A stretch of DNA of 64,000 bases from Thermoplasmata archaeon (GTDB lineage Archaea; Thermoplasmatota; Thermoplasmata; Methanomassiliicoccales; Methanomethylophilaceae). The notes beneath the pieces were generated by a model that was not told the DNA's origin, searched no databases, and saw nothing but the letters and a program-made list of their open reading frames with translations. Shown piece by piece: positions 9,469 to 19,147 of the stretch. Location: positions 104,134 to 168,133 of the forward strand of contig SUTA01000002.1 of assembly GCA_015063135.1 (NCBI GenBank). Reading direction: 5' to 3'. A program made the translations under genes and the position numbers. Every line of letters starts with the position of its first letter. Position 1 is the first letter of the stretch.

Positions 9469-9891
9469 TCAGATCTCCTGGTCTGTTATCAGTTCGATGC
9501 CCGCGCACTCGAGCTCGCGGACGGCCTTGGCGGCGTCGTCGACCCTGAGGAAGAACGCGGCCTTGTTCCTGCCTGTGTAGGCGTAGCCGTACTCGATGTT
9601 GATGCCCGCCCTGCCGAGGAGGTCCGCGGCCTTGAAGATCGATCCGGGCTCGTCGGCGATGACTACGCCGATGACATCGGTCTTCCTGACTATGACGTCC
9701 TTGGCCTTCAATCTGGAATAGGCGTCCTCAGGGTCTTCGACGATGGCCCTGAGGATCCCGAACTCCGCGGACTCCGCGAGGTTGAACGCCTTCATGTTGA
9801 CGCCGCAGTCCCTCAGGACACCCACGATATGGGCCAGGCGGCCGGGCTCGTTGTTCACGAAAATTGACAGCTGTGTGATGATCTTCGACAT
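9469..9891 (-). CDS. Tandem ACT-domain protein
   Basis: 140 residues made of two ACT domains (QLSIFVNNEPGRLAHIVGVL and DVIGVVIADEPGSIFKAADLL), small-molecule (often amino-acid) sensors. Such proteins commonly sit next to PaaK and indolepyruvate oxidoreductase genes and probably sense aromatic amino acids or their oxoacids. The SD GAGGTGA, 7 nt before ATG 9891, overlaps the CGA stop of the upstream paaK2. Stop is TGA, and the next ATG follows 4 nt later. Confidence 0.88.
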   Translation of the reverse strand: MSKIITQLSIFVNNEPGRLAHIVGVLRDCGVNMKAFNLAESAEFGILRAIVEDPEDAYSRLKAKDVIVRKTDVIGVVIADEPGSIFKAADLLGRAGINIEYGYAYTGRNKAAFFLRVDDAAKAVRELECAGIELITDQEI

Positions 9892-9902
9892 TTGTTCTCA
9901 CC

Positions 9903-11201
9903 TCGTAACTTCCTGGTATCGATAACGCGTTTTGCCTTGCCCTCGAACCTGGGCAGTTCTCCGGGGGCCTTGAGCTCCACGGTGACGGCGATGTTGAGGT
10001 ACTTCTTGAGCTCCGACTCGATGTGTGACCTGAGGCGGATCATGTCCTCCAGCTTGTCGGTGAACGCCTCCTCCTTGATCTCCACCTGCAGCACCATGTT
10101 GTCCAGGGCGCCCTCCCTGCTGACGTATATCATGTACTGGTTCCCGACCTGGGGGATCTGCAGCAGGGTGTATTCGATCTGGGACGGGAACACGTTGATA
10201 CCGCGGATGATCAGCATGTCGTCGGACCTGCCGGTGATCCTGCTGATCCTGGGGGAGGTCCTCCCGCACTCGCACTCGTCCTCGTTGAGCGTGGTGATGT
10301 CCCTGATCTTGTAGCGGATCATGGGCATGGCCTCCTTCTTCAGCATAGTGACCACCATCTCTCCCTTCTGGCCGGGCTCCAGGGACTCCCCCGTGTCCGG
10401 GTCCAGGATCTCGACGTACATGATGTCGCCGGCGATGTGGATGCCCTTGCGCTCCTCGCACTCGGTGAACATCGGGCCGGCCTGCTCGGAGGTCCCGTAT
10501 ATGTCGTAGGCCTTGATCCCCATGTCCTGCTCGATGTGCTGGCGCATGCTCTCGGACCAGGGCTCCGCTCCCAGGACCGCCTTCCTCAGCTTGGTGTCCC
10601 TCCTGAAGTCGACGCCCATCTTCTTGGCGACGTCCCCCATATGGACGAGGTAGGAAGGGGTGCACGCGATAGCGGTGACCCCGAGGTCCTGGATGAGCTC
10701 GATCTGCCTCTCGGTGCCGCCGGTCCCGGTGGGAAGGACGGTCGCACCGACCCTCTCGGCCCCGTAGTGGAGTCCGAGGCCGCCGGTGAACAGTCCGTAG
10801 CCGTAGGAGATCTGCATGGTGTCGTCCGGGCCGATGCCCACTGAGGTCAGGGACCTGGCCAGGGCCTCGGTCCAGTACTCGAGGTCGTTCTTGGTGTAGC
10901 CCACGAGGGTGGGCTTGCCGGTGGTCCCGGAGGACACGTGGTACCTGACGACCTCGTTGTTCGGGACGGTGAACATGTTGGTGGGGTAGTAGTCACGCAG
11001 GTCCTGCTTGTACATGAACGGCAGCTTGGTGATGTCGGCCAGGCCGGTGATGTCGTCAGGATGGACGCCCTGGACCTTCATCCTGTCGTGGTAGAACTTG
11101 TTGAATGAGTAGAGGTTGTTAACGAGTGCTTTCAGCTCGCGGTACTGCAGCTGTTTCAGCTGCTCCTTCGGCATGCACTCAATCTTAGGGTTCCAGTACA
11201 T
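9903..11201 (-). CDS. PaaK-family phenylacetate-CoA ligase, copy 2; ends at CGA
   Basis: Paralogue of the 6.8-8.1 kb gene with the same motifs: YHVSSGTTGKPTLVGYT, IYGTSEQAGPMF, DECECGRTSPR, IIRGINVFPSQIE, LPRFEGKAKRVID. It ends DTRKL then CGA (9903-9905), 432 residues, the usual length for archaeal PaaK. Read-through would run 16 codons into the next gene's SD and start region. Start at ATG 11201 (MYWNPKIECMPKEQLKQLQY). First gene of an operon with the ACT protein and the EF-Tu-like protein, which supports a role in aryl-acid/amino-acid metabolism. Confidence 0.92.
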
Positions 11202-11288
11202 AAAATCCCCTTTATGCTTCGACCTAACACCGCGCTCGTAGATAAACATTGCACGCGCGTTTTTATGCATCGGCCGCATTCGGCATCC

Positions 11289-11870
11289 ATGGGCCGTGGC
11301 CAGGAAGACGTCTGGGATTCGCTGTACGCCTCCAATCCGGGGGCATGGAGGGGCAATGCCAGGATACCCGTCCCCTGCGTCGGCAGGGCCCTGGACGTGG
11401 GCTGCGGGAACGGAAAGACCGTGGCCTCGCTGATCGATGCCGGATTCGAGGTCTCCGCGGTCGATTTCTCCGCCGAGGCCGTGAGGCTGGTGAGGGAGAG
11501 GTTCGGAGACAGGGTGAATGCGGCGGTCTCCGATGCGGGGTCAATCCCATTCGGAGACGGCTCCTTCGAGTACATCACCGCGGTCCACCTGTGCGAGCAC
11601 CTCACCGATGACGAGATGGAGGGGTTCGCCTCCGAGGTCGCACGGCTCCTCGTCCCCGGGGGGCTCGTTTTCATCAGGTCCTTCGGCGCCTCGGACTTCC
11701 GCTCGGCCAAGAGGGCATCCTCGGACATCACCTACATATACCGCTCCCATGACTATCTGGCACATTTCTTCGTAGGGTTCGAGGCAGTTTCCTCCAGGAC
11801 CGTCGAGGAGAGGACCCGCTTCGGGGAGGTCCGCTCCAGGGAGGAGTGCCTCCTGAGGCGCACGTATTAA
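11289..11870 (+). CDS. Class I SAM-dependent methyltransferase
   Basis: 193 residues with a canonical SAM site: ALDVGCGNGKTVASLIDAGF (motif I), VSAVDFS (motif II), SDAGSIPFGDGSFEYITAV and LLVPGGLVFI. Substrate unknown. Divergent from paaK2; ATG 11289 lies 26 nt after a TATA-like GTTTTTATGC (11258-11267). Stop is TAA, and that region also carries the TATA (about 11866-11873) of the following gene. Confidence 0.8.
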   Translation: MGRGQEDVWDSLYASNPGAWRGNARIPVPCVGRALDVGCGNGKTVASLIDAGFEVSAVDFSAEAVRLVRERFGDRVNAAVSDAGSIPFGDGSFEYITAVHLCEHLTDDEMEGFASEVARLLVPGGLVFIRSFGASDFRSAKRASSDITYIYRSHDYLAHFFVGFEAVSSRTVEERTRFGEVRSREECLLRRTY

Positions 11871-11893
11871 ATCGTGAAGGCGTTCCCAGGGTC

Positions 11894-12244
11894 ATGAAAT
11901 GCCCCAAGTGCAGGGCCGAGAACCCTGATGACGAGATCTTCTGCCAGCAGTGCGACTGGAGGCTGGACCAGAAGTACGTCCCCGAGAAGAAGACGAAGAC
12001 CCGCAGCCCGCTGAACGTTTCGTCGACAGCGGCATTGGGCGGAATCCTCTCCCTCATCATGTACTTCGCCGAATTCAAATACGCGCCGATCGTCCTCGGA
12101 GCCGTCGGCCTCTTCATGGGAGGATACGCGATCACATATGCCAGGCTCGTTGAGTGCAACAAGAACCTCTGCATGGCCCTGGCCGCGATCGGTCTCCTCA
12201 CCGGCATCATCGGACTGATGTTCGGAATCAAGCAGGTAATCTGA
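11894..12244 (+). CDS. Zinc-ribbon protein with two or three TM helices
   Basis: 116 residues: an N-terminal zinc ribbon (CPKCRAENPDDEIFCQQC) followed by membrane segments around ALGGILSLIMYFAEF, APIVLGAVGLFMGGY and CMALAAIGLLTGIIGLMFG. Function unknown. Its TGA shares the A of the following ATG (TGATGG), implying coupled translation with the YkgJ-type gene. Confidence 0.65.
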   Translation: MKCPKCRAENPDDEIFCQQCDWRLDQKYVPEKKTKTRSPLNVSSTAALGGILSLIMYFAEFKYAPIVLGAVGLFMGGYAITYARLVECNKNLCMALAAIGLLTGIIGLMFGIKQVI

Positions 12245-12771
12245 TGGCCGTCTACCGCGGCAAGTACGTGCTCCAGGGCCTGGGAACCATCGATGCGACG
12301 ATGGAGCACAACCTGGACATTGCCTACGACATCTGCATGTCGTACCGCCCGGACTTTCCGTGTGAGATGTGCGGCAGATGCTGCCACCAACCCCATATCA
12401 TCATCCGCCCGGAGGAGGTCGAGAGGATCTCCTCCGCCGCGGACATCCCCTTATTCCAATTCATGACAGAGTACCTTGTCCCCATAGGGGACGGGAACTT
12501 CCACTTCAGGAAAACGGATCCCTGCGCGTTCCTGGGCCCGGACAACAGGTGCACCATCTGGAAATCCCGTCCCGGGATCTGCGACGACTTCCCCTACGCG
12601 GTCTCGATGTTCATGAGCCGCGTGTACCTCGCCCTCACCAATCCCGATGCCGACATCATGGAGCTCATCGCCTACATGGACGACGAATGGCCCTGCACCA
12701 GGGTCATAAAGGGCAGCATCAGGGGAAAGATCGAGGAGCGCAGGAAGGACGTCATCGACTCTAGCGCGTAA
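12244..12771 (+). CDS. YkgJ-type CxxCxxCC cysteine-cluster protein
   Basis: 175 residues with the UPF0153/YkgJ metal-binding signature: CEMCGRCCHQP near residue 40, then DPCAFLGPDNRCTIWKSRPGICDDFPY. Such proteins are thought to bind zinc or an Fe-S cluster; the function is not established. Overlaps the upstream gene by one base. Stop TAA lies in the promoter region of apgM. Confidence 0.8.
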   Translation: MAVYRGKYVLQGLGTIDATMEHNLDIAYDICMSYRPDFPCEMCGRCCHQPHIIIRPEEVERISSAADIPLFQFMTEYLVPIGDGNFHFRKTDPCAFLGPDNRCTIWKSRPGICDDFPYAVSMFMSRVYLALTNPDADIMELIAYMDDEWPCTRVIKGSIRGKIEERRKDVIDSSA

Positions 12772-12796
12772 ATACCTGCATCGCGATGCACACCCG

Positions 12797-14017
12797 ATGG
12801 CCCCCAAGAAGATCCTTCTGGTCGTATTGGACGGAATGTCCGACCGCGCATGCCCCGAGCTCAGGGGATCCAGCCCGCTCCAGTACGTGCGCAAGCCCAA
12901 CCTCGACTGGTTCGTGGACCACGGGATCGCGGGGCTGTGCGACCCCATCGCCCCGGGCATCCGCTGCGAGACCCTGCAGACGTACCTGTCCCTGCTCGGT
13001 TACGACCCCATGGATTCGACCTACGGCCAGGGTACGTTCGACGCCCTCGGCAAAGGCCTAGACCTCCAGCCCGGCGATGTCGCAATCAGATGCAGCTTCG
13101 CCACGGTGGACGAGACGGGCCAGATCGTGGACCCGTCCGCCGGGGGCCTGACCAACGGGGAGACAGCCAGGTTCGTGAAGGCCCTGGACGGCATCGAGGC
13201 GGGCGGGGCGGAATGCACCCTGTCCCCGGGCACCGGCCACCGCGCCATACTGGTCATCAGGGGCGACGGCCTGGGATCCAACATCTCCTGCCCCTACGGG
13301 GAGCCCGTGGCCGCCCTGGACGACGAGTCCTGCGAGACGGCCGACATAGTCAACTCGCTCATGGAGCAGTATGCCGAGGCCCTCGCCGACCATCCGCTCA
13401 ACAGCGAGCGCATCGCCGAGGGGAAGCCCCCTGCGAACATCCTGATCCCCAGCGGGGCCGGGGGGTACCCGGAGATGGAGAGCTTCTCCGAGACGCACGG
13501 CCTGAGCTCGTGCTGCGTCGCGGGTTACGACCTCATCAAGGGGATATGCAAGGCCATGGACATGGACATCTACCCTCTGGCCGAAGCCTGCGACGGCACC
13601 GTCCACACCAACTTCGGGGCCAAGATGGACTGCGCCATGATCGCCCTGCAGGACTACGACTTCGTCATCATCAGCTACAAGGCCGCGGACGTGGCCGGTC
13701 ACATGGGGGATCCGAAGGCCAAGTGCGATGTGATCAAGATGCTGGACACCACCATGGGCTACCTCAGGGCCAACATCAGCGACGACCTGCTCATCGCCAT
13801 TACCTGCGGCCAGTGCACCCCCTGCGGGCTCGGCCTCCACGCCGGGGACCCGGTCCCCGTGGCCATCTACACCAAGAACTGCATCAGGGACGATGCCACT
13901 GAGTTCAGCGAGACCGGCTGCTCCCACGGCTCCATAGGCAGGATACGCGGGTCCGACTTCCTGAGGATCTGCATGGACATGGCGGACCGCAGCCCCACGC
14001 CGCAGTCGCGCATACGA
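12797..14017 (+). CDS. apgM: 2,3-bisphosphoglycerate-independent phosphoglycerate mutase, archaeal type; ends at CGA
   Basis: Interconverts 3- and 2-phosphoglycerate in glycolysis/gluconeogenesis. The alkaline-phosphatase-superfamily metal site (LVVLDGMSDRACPEL), SCCVAGYDLIKGICKAMDMD, SYKAADVAGHMGDPKAKCDVI and the C-terminal CSHGSIGRIRGSDFLRICMD are conserved. Homology ends at TPQSRI followed by CGA (14015-14017), 406 residues, the normal size. Without termination the frame runs to 14671 across two antisense genes. It overlaps the convergent prepilin-like gene by 12 nt, both ending in CGA. A TATA-like GTAAATAC lies about 26 nt upstream of the ATG. Confidence 0.95.
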
Positions 14018-14443
14018 TTCCGCCTTTATCGTCACCGTCCCCCCTGCCGTCACCTCGACCTCCTTCCTCATGGAGTCAGACATCCGCCCGTGGCCGTCGC
14101 CTATGCTTATCCCCACGCCGCCGTACTCGGCGGTTATCCTGTACATCCCCTCCCCGAAGTAGATGTCCCCAAGCTCCGCCATGTATCCCATAGCCGAGCC
14201 GTCACCGGAGGCGATGCCGTAGGCCACCATGTCCGTCAAGGAGACCAGGGAGTCGTCCTCCCCTCCCAGGTCGGACATCCTGACCTCCACGCCCATGACC
14301 GCATCCATGAACTCAGACGTACGGGTCGTGTGGTCCTGCGAGGGCTCGGAGTACCCCGCCGTTATCGTGAAGGCCACCAGGAGTATCGCCATGCAGACCA
14401 TGGCATCCGCCATCGCAAGGAACCCACGGTCGCTCAGGCGCAT
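14006..14443 (-). CDS. Prepilin-like secreted protein B; ends at CGA
   Basis: 145 residues. N-terminus MRLSDRGFLAMADAM followed by a hydrophobic stretch (VCMAILLVAFTITAGY) resembles a class III/type IV prepilin leader, with likely cleavage before Phe in RG-FLAMAD, although Asp replaces the usual Glu. The rest is acidic and extracytoplasmic, ending KAESYA then CGA (14006-14008). Overlaps the upstream prepilin-like gene by 10 nt. It lies about 2.4 kb from FlaI/FlaJ-like genes on the other strand, so it is probably a pseudopilin of that system. Family assignment is weak. Confidence 0.6.
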
Positions 14444-14832
14444 ACCGTCACCCCGAAAACCGTGGCCAACCAGCGCCCGGAGGCGCATTCGGTCAGCCCG
14501 ATCCACCTCGCCGACGACCTGGGCCCTTCCACGTCCCCGTACTGGAACGCCATCTCGCCCATGCCGGTGCCCGGCATGGACACCACTACCACAACCCCGG
14601 AAGCGGAGCCCCCTGCGATGAACCCCGCGATGTACTCCTCCGCGCGGTCGTCCAGACGGCCCTCGGGGTAATCGAACCCCAGGGCATCCATGTCGAACCC
14701 GGCCATCGGATCGTCCCCGGCCATGAGGACCGAGCCCGTCGACGAGAGGTACACCAGCAGAGCCGTGACCACAACCATCATGGCGACCATGGCTTCCATG
14801 AAGCCCGCGTCGCCCCTATCATCCCGTTCCAT
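14434..14832 (-). CDS. Prepilin-like secreted protein A
   Basis: 132 residues starting MERDDRGDAGFMEAMVAMMV, with a hydrophobic H-domain to about residue 30 and Glu at the position expected after a G-F cleavage site. This matches the archaeal type IV prepilin pattern. The mature part is Gly/Ala/Asp-rich with no family I recognise. A TATA element (CTTTATACG, about 14853-14861) lies 25 nt upstream. Stop TGA is inside the start region of prepilin-like B, so the two form a bicistron. Confidence 0.6.
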   Translation of the reverse strand: MERDDRGDAGFMEAMVAMMVVVTALLVYLSSTGSVLMAGDDPMAGFDMDALGFDYPEGRLDDRAEEYIAGFIAGGSASGVVVVVSMPGTGMGEMAFQYGDVEGPRSSARWIGLTECASGRWLATVFGVTVCA

Positions 14833-14877
14833 AGGGACGGTTTCGCGGTGGCCCCGTATAAAGGGCCACCCGTGCGG

Positions 14878-16776
14878 TCACACTCCGCGCTGGTAGAGCC
14901 CGCGGGTCACGGCGCCGCCGCACATGGCGATGATCTTGTCCTTGGCCTTCTGGTCGCCGGTGGTGCAGAACTCGCCCACGGCCTGCGCCAGCTCAGGCGG
15001 GCGCTTCCTGAGGTCCAGACCCACCGATACCGCCCCCGAGTTTCCGAGCTCCTCCAGGCTATCCAAGAGGAACAGGTCGACGGAGTTCAGTACCCTGGTG
15101 AACCCCCTGGAATCGGTGTACACGGGGAATTGGGCGCCCATGCCGTCTGTGAGGACCTTGTCCCCCGCCCCGGGATCGCGGGAGTACATGAGCTCCGCCC
15201 TTCCGAAGGCCATGACCTCGCAGCGGCCCGGATAGTGGGATATCAGATTGGATACCTCGTTACGTGCCAGCTCAACGGAAATGGTGGTCTGGTAGACGTC
15301 CATCGGGAAGTGCGAGTTGAACACGTTCATTACGCTGCTGGCATATATGCGGGGAGCCTTCCTGCAGGCCCTGTACTGCCCGGCGCCGTTGACCATGACG
15401 GGCATTTCCACTGGAACTACCTCGTCGAGGGCATCGAACCTCGGGAGCATGAACACGACCTCCTTGCCGTCGGCGGTGTCCACGGCCTTGTCGAGCTTGT
15501 CGGGGTCATCGAAGTATATCCTGTCGGCGTACGGCAGGGCGGCCTTCAGGGACTTTATCGTGTTGACGTAGAAGGACAGCTCCGGCTTGTAATGGCGCAC
15601 CGGCTGCTTGTCCAGCTTCACCTTCGCCGGCTTGCGCTGGGTCTCACCCTTGAGCAGGGGTATCTCGGAGAATCCGGCGGCTATGCCGTCGAACCTGCGG
15701 TCGTAGGTCTTGCGGACCTCGTACTTCCCGTTGGGGACCTTGAACGGCAGCAGCAGATGGGCGGGGTCCTTGACCTTGAATCCCCCCACCTTCTCGTAGC
15801 CGCGGTACAGCGAGAGCCCGTCGCCCGCCGACACCCCTCCAATGGAAACGATGGTGTTGTTCCTGACCTCGGCCTCCCCGAGCGGCTCCCCGCGGTTGTC
15901 CGCGAAGTCGGGCTGCACGATGGTGTGCACGCCGTCCAGGTACACCGGGGCCGATCCCCTGTTGAAGGCCACCTCCATGAGCTCCAGCGTCTCTTCGAGC
16001 TCGGGACCGACGAGGCCGTCCCTGGCCATCCTGTACGCCTTGGCGGTGAGGTAGCCGTACACCGGGGATTTCATCCTGCCCTCGATCTTGAACGAATCCA
16101 CGCCCAGGGCCTTCAGGCGCTGGATGTGGTCTATGCCGTAGATGTCGGCGCTGCTCAGAAGGAATCCGGAGTGCTGGTCCCCCTCGTAGAACTTCCTGCA
16201 GGGCTGGGCGCACTCGCCCCTATTGCCGCTCCTGCCGCCGATGAACGCGGACATGTAGCATCCGCCCGACATGCAGTGGCAGAGCCCGCCGTGGACGAAG
16301 ACCTCGGTTTCCACTGGAGACTCCGGGATTATGCGGGAGAGCTCATCCATCGTGAGCTCCCTGGCGAGGACCGCCCTGTCGAGGCCGTTCTCGGCGCACC
16401 ACTCCAATCCCTCCAGCGAGTGGATCTGCATCTGGGTGGAGGCGTGCTTGGGGATGTCGACCCTCGTGAGGTTCTTCAATAGCCCGAAGTCCTGAACCAG
16501 GACCGCGTCCGCGCCTATGTCGGCCAGGAACCTGACCATCGAGACGGCGTCCGCCATCTCCTCGTTCCTTATCAGGGTGTTGACCGTCACGTAGACCTTC
16601 ACGCCCCTGTCGTGGGCGTAGTTCACGGCCCCCTCCAGCTGCTTGTCGGTGAAGTTCTTGGCCATGGCCCTGGCGCCGAAGCTCTTGCCTGCCAGGTATA
16701 CCGCGTCGCATCCGCCGTCCATGGGGGCGGAGAGGCCCTCGGGCGTGCCGACGGGCGAGAGGATCTCCGGATTCAT
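14878..16776 (-). CDS. Peptidase U32 family protein
   Basis: 632 residues. N-terminal MNPEILSPVGTPEGLSAPMD and the U32 signature EVFVHGGLCHCMSGGCYMSA, then NRGECAQPCR, place it with YegQ/RlhA/TrhP-type proteins, several of which are Fe-S enzymes in RNA hydroxylation rather than proteases. The Cys set (CHC, GGC, C...C) would fit a cluster. An extended C-terminal region follows, as in the longer DUF3656-type members. Start at ATG 16776, about 25 nt from a GTTTATCTA TATA element. Stop TGA. The substrate is unknown. Confidence 0.85.
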   Translation of the reverse strand: MNPEILSPVGTPEGLSAPMDGGCDAVYLAGKSFGARAMAKNFTDKQLEGAVNYAHDRGVKVYVTVNTLIRNEEMADAVSMVRFLADIGADAVLVQDFGLLKNLTRVDIPKHASTQMQIHSLEGLEWCAENGLDRAVLARELTMDELSRIIPESPVETEVFVHGGLCHCMSGGCYMSAFIGGRSGNRGECAQPCRKFYEGDQHSGFLLSSADIYGIDHIQRLKALGVDSFKIEGRMKSPVYGYLTAKAYRMARDGLVGPELEETLELMEVAFNRGSAPVYLDGVHTIVQPDFADNRGEPLGEAEVRNNTIVSIGGVSAGDGLSLYRGYEKVGGFKVKDPAHLLLPFKVPNGKYEVRKTYDRRFDGIAAGFSEIPLLKGETQRKPAKVKLDKQPVRHYKPELSFYVNTIKSLKAALPYADRIYFDDPDKLDKAVDTADGKEVVFMLPRFDALDEVVPVEMPVMVNGAGQYRACRKAPRIYASSVMNVFNSHFPMDVYQTTISVELARNEVSNLISHYPGRCEVMAFGRAELMYSRDPGAGDKVLTDGMGAQFPVYTDSRGFTRVLNSVDLFLLDSLEELGNSGAVSVGLDLRKRPPELAQAVGEFCTTGDQKAKDKIIAMCGGAVTRGLYQRGV

Positions 16777-16865
16777 GCCTGGGGGACCGTGGCGCGGATA
16801 GATAAACAGTTGGCTAGCTGACCGCACGGTCCCTGCTTTATAAGCTGCCGATGCGAGGACGTGGC

Positions 16866-17375
16866 ATGGAACTCAGGGATATGCTGGGAGCCTTGCTCCC
16901 GGGCAAGGACAGGAACGCCCCGGCCGCCGAGATGGACGGAGGGACGCTGGTTATCGACTGCCGCGCATGCGAGGAGCCGCCGGACCCGGCCTCGGAGCGC
17001 TGCATAGGGTGCATGGTCAGGAGGCTGGCGGAATCCGGGCCGGCCTCGGAGGTCGTGCTCAGGAACGGCAACGACCTGGACGTCTGCGGAGCCTCGGGCA
17101 GGAGCCTGGGGGAGGCCGCATCGCTGATGAGGTGGTCCGTGCCGGATCCCCCGTCCGACAGGAGGTGCGCCGGATGCAGCCTTTCGCCCGACAAGGTGAT
17201 GGGGAGGGCATGGGAGGACTTCCCCCGGGAATCCATCGGATACGCCAGGGACATGCTCGACTGGGAATGCCCGGGCGGGGACGACTGCGACAGGTGCAGG
17301 GATTCTACCAGGAGGTCGCTCGATTCCCTGGAATCGGACCTGAGGGAGCTTTCCGCGAGGATGGTGGTGCCATGA
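16866..17375 (+). CDS. Cys-rich protein leading the pilus ATPase operon
   Basis: 169 residues, no family recognised. It carries several CxxC-type pairs (CRACEEPPDPASERCIGC, RCAGC, CPGGDDCDRC), suggesting metal binding, and no signal peptide or membrane segment. ATG 16866 is preferred to 16851 because it sits 28 nt after CTTTATAAGC (about 16836-16845). Its TGA overlaps the FlaI-like ATG (ATGA), so it is co-translated with the secretion ATPase and probably belongs to the same machine. Confidence 0.6.
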   Translation: MELRDMLGALLPGKDRNAPAAEMDGGTLVIDCRACEEPPDPASERCIGCMVRRLAESGPASEVVLRNGNDLDVCGASGRSLGEAASLMRWSVPDPPSDRRCAGCSLSPDKVMGRAWEDFPRESIGYARDMLDWECPGGDDCDRCRDSTRRSLDSLESDLRELSARMVVP

Positions 17376-19147
17376 TAGGGAGGATCCGCTCCGGCGGCCT
17401 GATAATCCGCCCCGAGCCCGAGGACAGGCCCAGGCCGAGGAGAGCCTCCTGCAGGAGCCCCGCTCCGGAACCGCCGCCCGGGCCAGGGCCCGTGTCCATA
17501 GACGTCCGCCGCGCCAGGCCCTCGAGGGTCGGGGTGCCCAGGAAGTTCGGGCCGCTCCTGTCCTCGTCCATCGCCGATGACATTAGGAGGAGGCCCTCCT
17601 ATGCGGACACATGGATGCTGCCCCCAACGCCTGGCACGGAGCCCATAGCATCCTACGAATCGGACGGCTGGTCCGCATCCGTGGGGACGGCCCCCGACGG
17701 GGAGTACGAGTACACGCTCATCCCCCTGGAGTACTCCCTGCCCGATGCGGCCAACAGGCTGGTGTCGGAGGCCGTGGAGGCCGTCAGGGGGAGGTACATG
17801 GACGAGGGCGGGCCCACGGACAGGGACTCGGTCCGCGCGGCCGCCCGGAGCTTCCTCTGGGGGCGCATGGACGAGCTGGAGGACGCGCTGGGAGATGGGG
17901 CGGCCGCCAAGGTGGATGCCATCTGCGGAGCGGTCCACAGGCACGCCTTCGGGGCCGGCATCCTGGAGTCCGTCCTGTCCGACCCCCATATCGAGGACGT
18001 CTACATCGACGCCCCGTGCTGGGAGAACAGGATCTACGTCACCATGAACGGGATCGAGGGAGTCAACTCCCACATGAGGTGCAGGACCAACCTCCTGGCC
18101 GGGCCGGGGGAGGTCTCCAACCTCATCAACATACTGAAGCGCGAGAGCGGGCTGAGGTACTGCCAGTCCTCGCCGGTGCTGGAGACGGACCTCCCCGGCT
18201 TCGATGCGAGGGCGACCATCGTGGGCTATCCCATGAGCCCCAACGGCGATGCCGTCGCCATAAGGAAGCGCTCCGACCGCCCGTGGACGCTGCCCAGGCT
18301 GATCATGAACGGGACCATGGACGCCGGCACGGCGGGGCTGCTCTCGTTCATGGTGGACAACAGGTGCACCATGCTGGTGTGCGGGGCCAGGGGATCGGGC
18401 AAGAGCTCCCTGCTTTCCGCCCTGATGTTCGAGCACTCACCCAAGAACAGGATCATCACCATAGAGGACACGATCGAGCTGCCGGGAGAGACCATGAGGA
18501 AGCTCGGCTACAAGGTGCAGACGATCCTCGTCGACGACAGGATGAACGGCGACCAGCTTTCCAGGTCCAACGAGGCCCTGAGGCTCTCGCTGAGGCTGGG
18601 GGAGTCGGCCATTGTGCTGGGGGAGGTGAGGGGCGAGGAGGCCAGGACCCTCTACCAGAGCATGAGGACCGGCAGGGCCGGGAGCTCCATCATGGGGACC
18701 GTCCACGGTGACTCGGCGAGGACCGTGTACGACAGGATGGTCCACGACCTGGGGATCTCCGCGGAATCGTTCATGGCTACCGATGTGATCGTCACCCTGG
18801 GCACCCGCAAGGACAGGACGACTGGGAACCTGGTCAGGAGGGTGGAGGAGGTCGCCTCCACCACCTCCCGCCCGGGCGAGTTCTCGGACATCACCGAACC
18901 GTCCCGCATGCTCTCCTCCAACGTGATCCGCCGCGCCATGACATCCGGCTCCATGGCAGAGTCGGATGTGTCCGCTGAGATAGCCGCTCGCGGGACCATG
19001 CGCAGCATGCTGGCCGACGGGGGGAGGAAGGACGAGCGCTACCTCAGGCCCGAATGGGTGATGGCGGCCAACGAGGAGCTGTCCAAGGGCGTCCGCGGAT
19101 CCCCGGAGCGCCTGAGGGCCAGGATGCGCGAGGGGGCGATGCCTTGA
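17372..19147 (+). CDS. FlaI/TadA-like type IV pilus/secretion ATPase
   Basis: 591-residue hexameric ATPase that powers pilus or archaellum assembly at the membrane. An unusually long Pro/Arg-rich N-terminal region (about 100 residues) precedes the N-terminal domain ([16 protein letters not shown]). Walker A is [14 protein letters not shown] (about residues 335-348), followed by the Asp box ([10 protein letters not shown]), Walker B with Glu ([13 protein letters not shown]) and the His box ([16 protein letters not shown]). It overlaps neighbours at both ends (ATGA; TTGA). I read all Arg codons in frame and found no CGA. Confidence 0.9.
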   Translation: MIGRIRSGGLIIRPEPEDRPRPRRASCRSPAPEPPPGPGPVSIDVRRARPSRVGVPRKFGPLLSSSIADDIRRRPSYADTWMLPPTPGTEPIASYESDGWSASVGTAPDGEYEYTLIPLEYSLPDAANRLVSEAVEAVRGRYMDEGGPTDRDSVRAAARSFLWGRMDELEDALGDGAAAKVDAICGAVHRHAFGAGILESVLSDPHIEDVYIDAPCWENRIYVTMNGIEGVNSHMRCRTNLLAGPGEVSNLINILKRESGLRYCQSSPVLETDLPGFDARATIVGYPMSPNGDAVAIRKRSDRPWTLPRLIMNGTMDAGTAGLLSFMVDNRCTMLVCGARGSGKSSLLSALMFEHSPKNRIITIEDTIELPGETMRKLGYKVQTILVDDRMNGDQLSRSNEALRLSLRLGESAIVLGEVRGEEARTLYQSMRTGRAGSSIMGTVHGDSARTVYDRMVHDLGISAESFMATDVIVTLGTRKDRTTGNLVRRVEEVASTTSRPGEFSDITEPSRMLSSNVIRRAMTSGSMAESDVSAEIAARGTMRSMLADGGRKDERYLRPEWVMAANEELSKGVRGSPERLRARMREGAMP